Shown: positions 1-9,053, counted from the stretch's first letter. The stretch is 64,000 nucleotides of DNA from Candidatus Vecturithrix granuli (GCA_000739535.1 DF820476.1:110689-174688); one strand, 5' to 3'. Made by a program: numbers and translations. Notes: generated by a model from the sequence alone, not told the origin.

Positions 1-300
1 TCAGAGGATCTGAACATGATCACAAGATATTTGTCAAAGAACTTTTTTATCTACTGCGTAAAGTGAGTTACTTAAGTGATTACAAATAATTTTTCTGAAT
101 TTTAACTATGGCAAAACATTCGTTTTCAGGCAATATTCAGACATCCTTTTCTTATCTCTTATCCTTGTAGTTACTTAGAAGCGCAATTTTCAGGTTCACG
201 CATGACAATTTTTATTGACATCCTTTGCCGGGCGTTATCCACTTTTTTCATAGAAAGTCTGACGCTCACAAGATTGGCATGAAACTGACCAATTGGAAAA
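1..300. other. No gene seen
   Basis: This AT-rich stretch has no open frame that I can tie to a protein family on either strand. It probably is the spacer downstream of a gene lying outside the window. I see no tRNA or convincing hairpin terminator in it. Confidence 0.5.
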
Positions 301-456
301 ATGCTCATGAAAAAAATTCCCTATGGCGAAAGTCATTATCCGACCCTGATCCAACAGGGCTATGTGTATGTTGATAAAACTCCCTACATTCAGCCGCAAT
401 CCTCACCCCCGGTACCTCTCCTACAGGGCGAGGGGCCGGGGGTGAGGATTGCGTAA
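301..456 (+). pseudogene. 5' fragment of an AAA-ATPase-like/PD-(D/E)XK nuclease family gene
   Basis: The frame starts MLMKKIPYGESHYPTLIQQG and continues YVYVDKTPYI. This is the characteristic opening of the large family of predicted AAA-ATPases (AAA_9, often with a C-terminal nuclease-like domain), which are normally about 500-550 residues. After about 30 residues the match stops at the edge of an inverted repeat (396-452), and the frame closes at 454-456. Only the N-terminus is left, so I call it a remnant. The family assignment rests on this short N-terminal motif (from memory), hence moderate confidence. Confidence 0.5.
396..452. repeat. Inverted repeat, gcaatcctcaccccc family
   Basis: The left arm gcaatcctcaccccc (396-410) is perfectly complementary to gggggtgaggattgc (438-452). 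The inner part is also G/C-rich and partly complementary. The element sits exactly where the preceding AAA-ATPase-like fragment loses its reading frame, so it may mark the break. A related C-rich/G-rich hairpin lies at 11116-11168. Confidence 0.8.
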
Positions 457-462
457 GTCCTG

Positions 463-1383
463 ATGAATAAGTTCATGCCGAATTTCCAGAGCGCAGCGCC
501 GCATCCGTCGTATGTGACCTTAACAAACTGTGGACCGCCTTTTCCGACCTTATTAGACTTTTTAGATGCTCGCTTTCCGAAAGTGGGGCGTGAGGTATGG
601 CGATTAAGGCTTGCAACCGGCAAAATTTCTGACAACGATGGTCAGGCTGTTACGTTAGACACGCCGTACATTCCACATACACGTTTATGTTATTATCGCG
701 AAGTTGCACAGGAACCCCAGATTCCCTTTCAGGAAGAGATTGTCTTTCACAATGAGCATCTGCTGGTAGCCTGCAAACCGCATTTTCTGCCGGTAACGCC
801 CTCTGGCCCCTATGTCAATGAATGTCTGCTCTATCGCCTCAAAAAGAAAATTGGGGTTGACGATATTGTTCCAATCCATCGCATTGACCGTGAAACCGCC
901 GGATTAGTCATGTTTTCGCTCGACAAAAGTACGCGTGGCCTCTACCATGATCTATTTTGTTCCGGTCAGATGCACAAAGTCTATGAGGCCATCGCCATAC
1001 TGCCAACGGATCTCACCCGACGGGAATGGCTGCTGAAAAGCCGCATTGTACGCGGCGATCCCTGGTTTCGCGTCCGGCACGAGGACGGTACTGTGAATGC
1101 AATTACCAGAGTGACGCTCTTAGATCGCACTGAATCTCACGCCTATTTTCGTTTAGAACCTTTTACCGGCAAACAGCACCAACTCCGTTTGCAGCTCACC
1201 CTGTTAGGCTGTCAGATCCTTTACGACCGCTATTATCCGGTCTTACAGCCCAAACAGCCTGATGATTACAACCATCCGCTACAACTTCTGGCAAAAGAAC
1301 TTGACTTTCTTGACCCATTGACGCAACAGTTTATGCAATTTCGTACGACCCGTTCTCTCAACTGGGAAAAAAGTCAAACATAG
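463..1383 (+). CDS. RluA-family pseudouridine synthase
   Basis: The enzyme isomerises uridine to pseudouridine in rRNA or tRNA. The 306-residue product carries the catalytic signature PIHRIDRETAGLVMF, with the likely catalytic Asp near residue 142. It also has the later KVYEAI and GKQHQLRLQL blocks typical of RluA-type synthases. The first 90 residues contain a short S4-like stretch (FPTLLDFLDARFP) rather than a clear S4 domain. The exact RNA target cannot be told from sequence, so no symbol is given. ATG 463 is the first start; a second Met lies four codons further on. A second, RluD-type synthase is encoded at 15964. The gene stands alone, with an aldo/keto reductase 70 bp downstream. Confidence 0.88.
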   Translation: MNKFMPNFQSAAPHPSYVTLTNCGPPFPTLLDFLDARFPKVGREVWRLRLATGKISDNDGQAVTLDTPYIPHTRLCYYREVAQEPQIPFQEEIVFHNEHLLVACKPHFLPVTPSGPYVNECLLYRLKKKIGVDDIVPIHRIDRETAGLVMFSLDKSTRGLYHDLFCSGQMHKVYEAIAILPTDLTRREWLLKSRIVRGDPWFRVRHEDGTVNAITRVTLLDRTESHAYFRLEPFTGKQHQLRLQLTLLGCQILYDRYYPVLQPKQPDDYNHPLQLLAKELDFLDPLTQQFMQFRTTRSLNWEKSQT

Positions 1384-1456
1384 AAACCGAGTTTTTTTCG
1401 AAAAATCCGATTTCTTAAGCATATAAATGAACACCTCATTTATACGGGAGTGAAAT

Positions 1457-2434
1457 ATGCCATCCAAACTTCCATTACGATCATTGGGGCAATCAGATTT
1501 GATGGTGTCGCCGATTGGCCTGGGATGTTGGCAATTCAGCAAACGGCGCGGCTTTGTCGGTAAATTCTGGCCGGAGTTGCCGGACGAGGTCATCAAGGCC
1601 ATTGTGCGCCTCAGTCTGGAAGGGGGAATCAACTGGTTCGACACCGCCGAAATCTATGGCTGGGGAGCCTCGGAAAAGGCCCTGACGCAGGCTCTTGAAC
1701 AATTGGGGCAATCGCCGGAAAAAGTCATTATCGCCACAAAATGGTGGCCCTTGTTCAGAACAGCCTCATCAATCACCAACACGATCAATGAGCGGCTGAC
1801 GAATCTCCACGTCTCGCGCATTGATCTGTACCAGATTCACCAGCCTTTTTCTTTTTCCTCTGTTCGGGCTGAAATGCGAGCCATGGCGCATCTGGTCAAT
1901 ATCGGGAAAGTCCGCTATGTGGGCGTGAGCAATTTTTCAGCTCAAAAGATGCGCAAGGCACACGCGGCCTTACAGAGTCATGGTTTGCAACTGATTTCAA
2001 ATCAGGTCGAATACAGTTTGCTGAACCGGAAAATCGAATCAAACGGGATTCTGGAAACCGCCAAAGAACTCGGCGTGTCCATTATTGCCTACTCTCCTTT
2101 AGCTCAGGGCGCGTTAACCGGCAAATTTCACGACAATCTCGATCTGATTCAGCAGCGTCAGGGCTTTCGCAGATATTCAAGCCGCTTTTCGCAGAAAGGC
2201 TTGAGAAAGAGTCTTCCTTTGATCGAAGTCCTGAGAGATCTGGCGCAAAAATATCAGAGTTCGCCAGCGCAAGTCGCCCTGAACTGGCTGATCATGTTTC
2301 ACGGCGACACCGTGGTCGCCATTCCGGGGGCAACCAAAATTGCCCATGTTCAGGACAATATCGGCGCATTGCGCTTCCGTTTAACGCCCGGCGAGTTAGA
2401 GCACTTGGACTTTGTGTCGTCTCAATATAAGTGA
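1457..2434 (+). CDS. Aldo/keto reductase
   Basis: NAD(P)H-dependent oxidoreductase of the aldo/keto reductase superfamily, 325 residues, a TIM-barrel of normal length. The tetrad is visible: Asp62 and Tyr67 in NWFDTAEIYGWG, Lys95 in IIATKWWP and His128 in LYQIHQP. The C-terminal cofactor segment AIPGATKIAHVQDN is also present. A good start is given by gggagtg just upstream of ATG 1457. The substrate is unknown; related soluble proteins reduce sugars, methylglyoxal or other carbonyls. The stop is followed within one base by an inverted repeat (2435-2499) that separates it from the DJ-1 gene. Confidence 0.93.
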   Translation: MPSKLPLRSLGQSDLMVSPIGLGCWQFSKRRGFVGKFWPELPDEVIKAIVRLSLEGGINWFDTAEIYGWGASEKALTQALEQLGQSPEKVIIATKWWPLFRTASSITNTINERLTNLHVSRIDLYQIHQPFSFSSVRAEMRAMAHLVNIGKVRYVGVSNFSAQKMRKAHAALQSHGLQLISNQVEYSLLNRKIESNGILETAKELGVSIIAYSPLAQGALTGKFHDNLDLIQQRQGFRRYSSRFSQKGLRKSLPLIEVLRDLAQKYQSSPAQVALNWLIMFHGDTVVAIPGATKIAHVQDNIGALRFRLTPGELEHLDFVSSQYK

Positions 2435-2499
2435 TGTAACGCGAAACTCCAGTTTCGCGGCAGTCTCATAGGTGCGCGAAACTGGAGTTTCGCGCTACA
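2435..2499. repeat. 25-bp inverted repeat between aldo/keto reductase and DJ-1 genes
   Basis: The left arm (2435-2459) and right arm (2475-2499) are complementary over 25 bp with one mismatch; the core is cgcgaaactccagtttcgcg. Each arm is itself nearly palindromic (gcgaaact/agtttcgc), so the DNA can fold as one long or two short hairpins. There is no T-run, so this looks like a repeat element rather than an intrinsic terminator. Confidence 0.85.
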
Positions 2500-2520
2500 T
2501 TTGCACAGGAGGAAAAAATT

Positions 2521-3075
2521 ATGCCAAAAACTGTATTAGTTCCGATTGCGGATGGTACGGAAGAAATCGAAGCTGTGGCGACAATTGACACCTTACGTCG
2601 TTCAGGCGTACAGGTGACAGTGGCTTCAGTGATGGATCACTTAGAAATCACGGCCTCACGCGGAGTCAAACTGGTCGCCGATAAGCTCATCAGCGAATGC
2701 GTCCACGAGACCTACGATGTTATTGCGCTGCCTGGCGGAATTCCAGGGGCAGAACACTTGCGAGACTCAGAGGAACTGATCCACATGCTCAGGCAGCAAC
2801 ATCAGGAAGGACGAATTTACGCGGCAATCTGCGCTTCGCCGGTGGTGGTGCTGCAACACCATGGGTTGCTGCAAGGAAAAAAAGCGACCTGTCATCCCAG
2901 CTTTGCAGATAAGCTTGAAGATCGAGATGCGGTTGAGCAGCGTGTGGTCGTAGATGGCAATTGCGTCACAAGTCGCGCCCCGGGCACCGCGATTGAATTT
3001 GCACTGAAATTGATTGAACTCCTATTTGGCGCAGAACACGCCCAAAAAGTAGCCGGACCGATGGTAGTGAAATAG
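2521..3075 (+). CDS. DJ-1/PfpI family protein (YajL/ThiJ-like)
   Basis: 184-residue single-domain member of the DJ-1/PfpI superfamily. The nucleophile elbow is IYAAICASPVVVLQ with Cys104, and the supporting acidic residue lies in DGTEEIEAVA near residue 17. The segment KKATCHPSF is typical of the YajL/DJ-1 branch. These proteins are implicated in protection from oxidative or carbonyl stress; a precise reaction cannot be assigned. A strong ribosome site (aggagg, 2508-2513) precedes ATG 2521. Confidence 0.92.
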   Translation: MPKTVLVPIADGTEEIEAVATIDTLRRSGVQVTVASVMDHLEITASRGVKLVADKLISECVHETYDVIALPGGIPGAEHLRDSEELIHMLRQQHQEGRIYAAICASPVVVLQHHGLLQGKKATCHPSFADKLEDRDAVEQRVVVDGNCVTSRAPGTAIEFALKLIELLFGAEHAQKVAGPMVVK

Positions 3076-3119
3076 CCTTTGAATTATGAATTGAACAACT
3101 TTGAGGAGGCATAGAACCT

Positions 3120-3281
3120 ATGCAATTGCATGAATTGACAGAGGCATCTATTCGGCAATTTGCAGGAGATACCATTTTTAAGCGAGGGTTCGACTATTAC
3201 AAAAGCGGCATGGTTTCCGAATTACAATACGATGCCAATACCAGCAGCATCGAGGCTGAAGTCGCCGGAAGTTACGATTGA
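3120..3281 (+). pseudogene. N-terminal piece of a SWIM zinc-finger protein
   Basis: ATG 3120, preceded by gaggaggc, opens MQLHELTEASIRQFAGDTIF and runs to TGA 3279-3281. The text up to EAEVAGSYD matches the standard start of SWIM zinc-finger proteins, where a SWIM CxC...CxH zinc motif should follow. Here the SWIM core is missing, and the frame stops exactly where the downstream frame (3278) resumes with what looks like the C-terminal part of the same protein. I read it as one gene with an internal deletion that removed the zinc finger and shifted the frame. Confidence 0.6.
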
Positions 3282-4555
3282 AAACGATTCTGAAATCTGT
3301 CGAAAACGGCTCGCCGGAGATGCAGACCAAAGTGTATTGGGCGGTCATTGACCGCATCGTCAAAGAACTGAATGATTACGGCATGGATGATGAATCTTTG
3401 GAAAGCGTGGCGATTGACGCGATGGACAAGCTCAATCCGATTTTGCTGGCCGATGAAGGGCTGCGCGAGGAAAAGCAGGCCATTATCGAACAACTGCTGA
3501 AATATTATCATCAAGGGAATTGCGGTCTGGTGGATTGGCTGTATGAGTCGGCCGAGGAACTGTGTTCCGACAAATCGGATTACGAGATCCTCATCGCTTC
3601 GCTGCAAAAGCACGATTCTTCCTACCATCGCGGTCTGCTGGCCAGTCTGTATGCGGCCATCGGTGATACCGAGGCTGAACGCAGAGCTTTAGAAAAAGAT
3701 TTGAAATATGGCATGGATTACTGGCGGCTGGCCGAATATTGGTATGCGCAGGGAAATGATGAAAGAGCACTGGAAATCGTGCAACAGGGGATCGAACGCG
3801 GCGAAGGACGCAAAGACGAATTATACGACGCGCTTCAACGGCATTATGAAGAGCAGCAGGACTATAGCAAGATTTTCGAACTTCTGCAGCAAAAAATTGT
3901 CAAAAAAGAAATCGGCGGCTATCGGAACCTCCGGCAGGATCAGACGTATCAATCTTTATGGAAACATTTTGCTTCCAAAAAGGATTATCAGAGACAAAAA
4001 ACCTTGTTGGATTTGTGTTTGAAGAACAAAGACATCGATCTCAATCTGTACAAACAGGCCGAACAAACGCTTCATGCCGAAGACTGGCAAACCTTTCACC
4101 TTAAATTGATTGAAATCTTGCAGCAGCAAATTCAGGGAGAGAGGCGTTCGCAAAATCGGGGGATGGGCGGCATTTTTTCAGGAATCGCTTTTATGCCATA
4201 CACTTCACAAGGAGCCGTCGAAACCTTCGCCGAAATCTATACCCATGAAAACAATACCGCCCTGCTGTTCGAAACGATTAAAGATTCGATTAAACTGCTG
4301 GCAACCTATGAAAAAAAACTTTTACCGGAATTCGCGGCCGCTTATCTCGAACAGTATCGCAAGCAGATTGAACGCCTGATTGCCGCCCGCGGACGGGAGA
4401 ATTATAATGCCGCCGTTCCGTATGCTAAAACCATCAAGCGCATTTACGTTGAGATGCTCAATACGCCCGACAAATGGAACGATTACATCACGACTTTGCG
4501 TCAGAACAATGAAACCTTGCGCGCCTTTCAGGAAGAATTCGTGCGCTTATCATAA
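3278..4555 (+). CDS. C-terminal part of SWIM zinc-finger/TPR-like protein
   Basis: 425-residue helical protein, probably the remaining part of the SWIM family gene begun at 3120. The sequence has repeated helical hairpins of TPR type (for example YWRLAEYWYAQGNDERALEI, then LYDALQRHYEEQQDYSKIFE). No SWIM cysteines are left. The first possible start is TTG 3278, overlapping the stop of the upstream frame by TTGA, so translation could be coupled or abolished. Uncertainty: a later internal start is possible. It ends seven bases before the start of a nucleotidyltransferase gene. Confidence 0.6.
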   Translation: MKTILKSVENGSPEMQTKVYWAVIDRIVKELNDYGMDDESLESVAIDAMDKLNPILLADEGLREEKQAIIEQLLKYYHQGNCGLVDWLYESAEELCSDKSDYEILIASLQKHDSSYHRGLLASLYAAIGDTEAERRALEKDLKYGMDYWRLAEYWYAQGNDERALEIVQQGIERGEGRKDELYDALQRHYEEQQDYSKIFELLQQKIVKKEIGGYRNLRQDQTYQSLWKHFASKKDYQRQKTLLDLCLKNKDIDLNLYKQAEQTLHAEDWQTFHLKLIEILQQQIQGERRSQNRGMGGIFSGIAFMPYTSQGAVETFAEIYTHENNTALLFETIKDSIKLLATYEKKLLPEFAAAYLEQYRKQIERLIAARGRENYNAAVPYAKTIKRIYVEMLNTPDKWNDYITTLRQNNETLRAFQEEFVRLS

Positions 4556-4562
4556 AAAAACC

Positions 4563-4958
4563 GTGAATATTGAAACCTGTCGCCGCACATTGCAAAACAG
4601 ATTGCGCAAACAATTGGAGCAACGGGAACAACTCCGCCAACAAGTTTTGGAAACCGTACTCAATGCTGCTCCTGCGATTATCGCCCATTTTCCTTCAATT
4701 CAACGCGCCTATCTGTTCGGTTCGATTACCAGGACAGGAGCGTTTCATGCTGATTCCGACGTGGATATAGGGGTGGAAGGCGCATCCGCCGCAGAATATT
4801 TCGCGGTGTGGCGGGCATTGGACGAGGCCTTTCCCGAAATTTTTATTGATGTACGCGATGTCATCCCTGACACGTATTTCGGGCAACAGGTGCAAACCAG
4901 GGGGATTTTATTATATGAGAGAAGACATCCGCATTCTACAAGCAGAAATTCGGGCTGA
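4563..4958 (+). CDS. Nucleotidyltransferase-domain protein (MNT, HepT partner)
   Basis: 131-residue protein with a minimal nucleotidyltransferase fold: the motif FGSITRTGAFHADSDVDIGV supplies the GS-x-DxD metal and nucleotide site. In MNT/HEPN pairs this component acts as antitoxin, in the well studied MntA by adding AMP to the HEPN toxin. I take GTG 4563 as start because the open frame upstream overlaps the preceding gene in another frame and has no family similarity. Before the nucleotidyltransferase core lies a charged helical segment (residues 5-35). The gene overlaps the HepT-like gene by 44 bp. Confidence 0.8.
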   Translation: MNIETCRRTLQNRLRKQLEQREQLRQQVLETVLNAAPAIIAHFPSIQRAYLFGSITRTGAFHADSDVDIGVEGASAAEYFAVWRALDEAFPEIFIDVRDVIPDTYFGQQVQTRGILLYERRHPHSTSRNSG

Positions 4959-5388
4959 CCTGCAAGCGATTGCAGAAGCGTATCAGGCCTTACATTCCGT
5001 GTTAAAGGATGAAGAGCAACGTAGTCAAGATATTGTGATCGGGTATTATTTGAATGTGCTGTACGGTTTGTTTGAAAATCTATTCGAACGCATCGCCGCA
5101 ATGTTTGAGAACCAGATTCACAATAAAGCTCAATGGCATGCCCAACTGTTGCGCCGCATGACTCTTGATATTCAAGATATTCGGCCTCGCGCGATTAGCG
5201 CCGCTGCGTATCAATGCTTAGATGAATTACGCCGTTTTCGGCATGTTTTTCGCAACGCTTATGTTTTAAGCTTTGATGCTGTCCGTCTTGGTCTTGTACT
5301 TGAAAAAGCCCTGGAATTAGAACGCCTGTATCAAGGCGAAATTGAGGCATTTCTGTCTTTTCTTGATGAATTAGCTGGGAGAGAATAG
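4915..5388 (+). CDS. HepT-like (HEPN) putative ribonuclease toxin
   Basis: 157-residue all-helical protein. The segment LDELRRFRHVFRNAYVLSFD matches the conserved RFRHxxRxxY region of HepT-like ribonucleases that accompany nucleotidyltransferases; the Arg/His here are the presumed catalytic residues. ATG 4915 lies inside the end of the MNT gene, giving a 44-bp overlap and tight coupling, as expected for a toxin-antitoxin pair. Both genes look intact, unlike most of the other toxin loci in this window. Confidence 0.78.
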   Translation: MREDIRILQAEIRADLQAIAEAYQALHSVLKDEEQRSQDIVIGYYLNVLYGLFENLFERIAAMFENQIHNKAQWHAQLLRRMTLDIQDIRPRAISAAAYQCLDELRRFRHVFRNAYVLSFDAVRLGLVLEKALELERLYQGEIEAFLSFLDELAGRE

Positions 5389-5443
5389 TTGGAAGGAAAC
5401 TGGTCTTGCGGGATAGATACCTGACCCAATGAGGAGATGCGTT

Positions 5444-6760
5444 ATGTCAAAAGAAGCCATTCATCCTGATTTTCACGACTTTCCATGTGGAAACCTCTGT
5501 CACGAGAACTGTACGATCCGAGAAGAGATTATCAGGTTACAGCAGCATCTTGTTCCTCTTCCTCAAGATGCCTCTTATAAGTTGATCCACGCTTTTTTTC
5601 AATCATACCGGGAACTTCTCTGCCATTCTTCGAAACGAACACGTACACATTATGCCCCTTCTTTCGCCCTGCCAGCCTTGTTCGATCTGGTGGTCTCAGC
5701 AAAATATGCCGCCAAAATGTTATCCGATGGTGGATGGGTCTATTGTGCTGGCGAAGACACTTCGGGACAATCGGCATTGTATTTTCCATTTCTTAATACA
5801 TGTCCTCGTTGTAGTGTACAGCGTGGCCTCAAACCGTTGGTTAAATCCAATAAACCTCAATCAGCGATTATTGGCGATATTGCCAGCGATACCACGCTTC
5901 AAATTCTATCTGTGGTTCTTAACCAGATCAATCCGTCTGTCAAAATTGGCAAAAACTCAGATCGGCAGGCTGATGTGGATTTTGTCATTTATGACCAGCA
6001 CCTTCTTGCATTGGGTGAAATTAAATCGTCTCCGCTCGTGATTTATCCTTTGGCAATTGCGCTTGAACGTCCAATGACAGAAGTCCGTAATGGTGGTTCG
6101 ATTGCCAAACGTGATCATACTCAAGCAACAACGGATATAATGACAGCAAATATCGCATTTTATTTACCCCATCGCGCCCAACGTATCAAATTAGGAGGGT
6201 ATAACACCACAGACTGGCCATATCATGCCTTAACGAATTATCTCAGCAATTCCAAACACGTTGCACTGTTCATTGCTGCCTGGAAGGAACTGTATGAGGT
6301 GTATCTCGGAACGGCTGAAAAGACTGAGAACCAACGTCACATAGATAACCGCCGTTGGTTGCTCTGCGGCTGCGGAGGAAAGGTTGATGATTCTAAGAAC
6401 GCGCCCGGCATGGATCGTACTGATGACATCAAAAAAGGTCTGTACCAGGTACTCAAATTTGGCGCATATTATAAAGACCAATGCCCACTTCGTAGACTCC
6501 GGGCAGTTCTGTCGTCAAATTTCTTTCCCCATCGTAAATTTGACCATTATTTGAAAGACATGCATGACGTCCTCTTGACCAGAGAACGGTACTCTATTAC
6601 ATTACGAGGGAAAAACGACAAAGAAAAGATAGCATTTCACAAACACAACCTCTTTTACCTGTACGACGCATTATTGTGTTTTACCCGGTCGTTGTACAAT
6701 GATCAACACCTTCAGGACATTACAAGCCTGGAAAATTTCATGGACGCATTTTGCGTATGA
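5444..6760 (+). CDS. Putative type II restriction endonuclease (PD-(D/E)XK)
   Basis: 438-residue protein, not a family I recognise by name. Around residues 177-194 it has DVDFVIYDQHLLALGEIKSS, a good fit to the catalytic core of PD-(D/E)XK nucleases (Asp, then Glu-x-Lys). Three cysteine clusters (CGNLCHENC near the N-terminus, CPRC near residue 123, and CGCGG near 307) suggest a bound zinc. Its stop overlaps the start of a DNA methyltransferase as ATGA (6757-6760), the usual arrangement of a restriction-modification system. ATG 5444 is preferred because gaggag lies 8 bp upstream. The nuclease role is inferred from motif plus partner. Confidence 0.68.
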   Translation: MSKEAIHPDFHDFPCGNLCHENCTIREEIIRLQQHLVPLPQDASYKLIHAFFQSYRELLCHSSKRTRTHYAPSFALPALFDLVVSAKYAAKMLSDGGWVYCAGEDTSGQSALYFPFLNTCPRCSVQRGLKPLVKSNKPQSAIIGDIASDTTLQILSVVLNQINPSVKIGKNSDRQADVDFVIYDQHLLALGEIKSSPLVIYPLAIALERPMTEVRNGGSIAKRDHTQATTDIMTANIAFYLPHRAQRIKLGGYNTTDWPYHALTNYLSNSKHVALFIAAWKELYEVYLGTAEKTENQRHIDNRRWLLCGCGGKVDDSKNAPGMDRTDDIKKGLYQVLKFGAYYKDQCPLRRLRAVLSSNFFPHRKFDHYLKDMHDVLLTRERYSITLRGKNDKEKIAFHKHNLFYLYDALLCFTRSLYNDQHLQDITSLENFMDAFCV

Positions 6761-8598
6761 ATCAGCAACCGACAATCTTTATTTTTAAATTGCGTCAAAA
6801 TATTCAACTTGAAGGCGATCTCACGCTGGCAAAGATGGAATTGGATGCGTTTGTGCCTGGAGGCGTCTCCGCTGTTCACGACATCAGAGAACTTATCACG
6901 ACGGTGCCTGCCTTACAGCTTTTTTCAGACTTAACCACCATAGAGAGTCATGTTCGCAAAAACGGGATTCAAGCTTATATTGCGTATCAAGAACCCATGT
7001 CTCTACTGCACCAGCTTATTCTTCGGCTGTCTTTTGTTCAGGTCATCTATGGCGTCACGCAAGCGACAGAGCAGACTCACATATTCTTACATGAACTGAA
7101 ACAGGCGACAGGCCCGGTTATCGTCTCTCACCTCTGCGAGCATGATCTGGTTATCTGCGCCATCCCTCATTACACGCTGATTGAGTTGTCTGACGTGATC
7201 GCCCGTCGTTCCGAAAATGCGGTCGAGACAGTGCAAAATGTCCGCGACATCCTCAAGGCTCTGACTGGGCGGCCAATCCATCAGAATGCCTTGAAATTCG
7301 CCCACAATGTGCTTTCCGCGCAATCTACCACCTCACACCTGTCTCATGATCTGCACTACTATAAAGCGAAATTCTTCCCTCGTCTGGTGCGGTCAACCCT
7401 GAACGTCTGCGCCCAACGTGTCGGTAACGGCGATCACAGGGTTTTAGACAATTTTGCCGGAAGCGGCACAACCTTATTGGAAGCGGCAATCTTAGGGATG
7501 CCGAGTATAGGAGTTGATATTGATCCATTATCAACCGCGATTGCCAGAGCCAAAATGGCTATTTGGCAACTGCCTGATCATGTGTTTGCAGCAGAAGCCG
7601 AACGAGTTATTCAATCACTCAATCATCAGACCTCAAGACAATTAGACCTCTTTGCCTCTGTTCAATCTCATCCATCTTCTGAACAGATCGCTTTTCCGCA
7701 CTGGCTGATGAAAAATCGTCGCATGACATCGGAAACAGCCAATATCCTCAGCGCAGAAATTGGTCGGGTACGCACGGCAGTTGCCATGAGTGATCCGACT
7801 GTACGAGATATTTTTCAAATTTTTATGTCAGATGCCATCGCCCGCAAAATCCGAATGCGTTTTCTGGGCACGGGTGTTGGCCGTTTTTCCCTGACCTTTG
7901 CCAGAGAGACGATTCCTCGTCTGTTCATGCAAGCAGTACGGAAATATGTCAAGGTATTAGCCGCCTATCAGGTTCTCAGAGAAAGCATTCATCTGAATTT
8001 TGCTGATACGGCTGTTTTGGAAGCTGATACACGATCACTGCCAGACGCCATAGGAACTTTCGACATACTGCTGACCTCTCCGCCCTATTTACCAGCGGCA
8101 AGCGGACGTGAAAGTTACGCTATGGCGCGTGCGCCCTCGTTAATAGCGACAGGATTGCGAACACACCAGGAAGTTGACGCATTAATAGATGAATCTGTTG
8201 GTTCAATGAGCAATGGGAAAATTCGACTTGAGGAACTTACAGATGAGGAACAACAAATTGTGACATGGCTGCAACAGGATGAATTACGGGCGATTAAGGC
8301 CACGCCGACTGCCCGGTATTTTCTCGATATGCGTCAGACATTTCTGGAAATGTTCCGCGTCCTGCGGCCAGGGGCTATTGCGGTTGTGGTGAGCGGTAAA
8401 CAAAGCACGTTTTATGAATTTTCAAGCCGGAAGCCCTTGTATGTAGTTCACTCGGCTGAATTATTGGCAGAGGAAGCCCGGCGCGCCGGTTTTGAAGTTG
8501 AATCATTGCTTGATGTCAAATTACAGAAATCAAACCGGAATGCTCGTCCGCGCTCGCTTGATGACTACTATGAAACATTAATTGTGCTTCGGAGGTAA
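6757..8598 (+). CDS. TSPPY-type DNA methyltransferase
   Basis: 613-residue amino-methyltransferase (N4-cytosine or N6-adenine). Around residue 197 comes motif X (HDLHYYKAKFFP), at 232 the SAM-binding motif I (LDNFAGSGTTLLEAA) with the following acidic VDIDP, and at 439 the catalytic motif IV (LLTSPPY). About 200 residues lie between motifs I and IV, an alpha-like order that leaves room for a target-recognition domain. The first 190 residues are not typical of the family and are of unknown role. ATG 6757 overlaps the endonuclease stop (ATGA), so the two are coupled. Confidence 0.88.
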   Translation: MNQQPTIFIFKLRQNIQLEGDLTLAKMELDAFVPGGVSAVHDIRELITTVPALQLFSDLTTIESHVRKNGIQAYIAYQEPMSLLHQLILRLSFVQVIYGVTQATEQTHIFLHELKQATGPVIVSHLCEHDLVICAIPHYTLIELSDVIARRSENAVETVQNVRDILKALTGRPIHQNALKFAHNVLSAQSTTSHLSHDLHYYKAKFFPRLVRSTLNVCAQRVGNGDHRVLDNFAGSGTTLLEAAILGMPSIGVDIDPLSTAIARAKMAIWQLPDHVFAAEAERVIQSLNHQTSRQLDLFASVQSHPSSEQIAFPHWLMKNRRMTSETANILSAEIGRVRTAVAMSDPTVRDIFQIFMSDAIARKIRMRFLGTGVGRFSLTFARETIPRLFMQAVRKYVKVLAAYQVLRESIHLNFADTAVLEADTRSLPDAIGTFDILLTSPPYLPAASGRESYAMARAPSLIATGLRTHQEVDALIDESVGSMSNGKIRLEELTDEEQQIVTWLQQDELRAIKATPTARYFLDMRQTFLEMFRVLRPGAIAVVVSGKQSTFYEFSSRKPLYVVHSAELLAEEARRAGFEVESLLDVKLQKSNRNARPRSLDDYYETLIVLRR

Positions 8599-8654
8599 AA
8601 GATGATACAGCATCCAAAGTCTGGCTCTGAAGCAGAATTTCAACCTCAGCGACG

Positions 8655-8738
8655 AAGACCGCGAGATATGTGATGATATTCTGAATGACAGGAATTGAGG
8701 AGAACTACAAGGATTTCACATAAGCAAAGGATGATTAT
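8655..8738. repeat. Upstream copy of an ~85-bp direct repeat flanking the DUF4258/YgiT module
   Basis: The segment starting cgacgaagaccgcg and running through tgtgatgatattctg is repeated, with about 75-80% identity by eye, at 9309-9393. The last part (gaactacaaggattt) is also one half of the AACTACAGGAATT repeat family seen at 31601, 36476, 46893 and 62891. The two copies bracket the toxin-antitoxin remnant. Confidence 0.65.
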
Positions 8739-9053
8739 ATGGATATAGTCGAATGTGTGCGGCGGAGCGCCGCGAAGAAAATTTTGGTGCTGCCTCATGC
8801 GGCAAAACAGATGTTACGGCCGGATCGCATGATCACGATGGAGGAAGTCCGGCGTGTGGCGTAACAGTGGGAACTGATCGAAGAGTATCCTGAAGATGTG
8901 CGCGGGCATAGCTCTCTGTTGCTTGGCTATGGAAGCAAAAAGCGTCCGGTTCATGTTGTGTGTTCCCCAAAAGAGGACTATTTAGCCATTATTACGGTGT
9001 ATCTTCCCCATGCAGACCAATGGGAAGAAGATTTTCGCACAAGGAGAAAAATT
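8739..9053 (+). pseudogene. DUF4258 putative toxin gene with an in-frame stop
   Basis: ATG 8739 opens MDIVECVRRSAAKKILVLPH. An in-frame TAA at 8862-8864 interrupts the frame just before WELIEEYPEDVRGHSSLLLG, the most conserved part of the DUF4258 family. The frame then stays open, through HVVCSPKEDYLAIITVY, directly into the YgiT gene with no stop between them. DUF4258 proteins commonly pair with YgiT/MqsA-type zinc-finger antitoxins and are thought to be MqsR/RelE-like toxins. One nonsense mutation is enough to explain the loss; an internal GTG at 8898 could give only a fragment. Confidence 0.7.
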
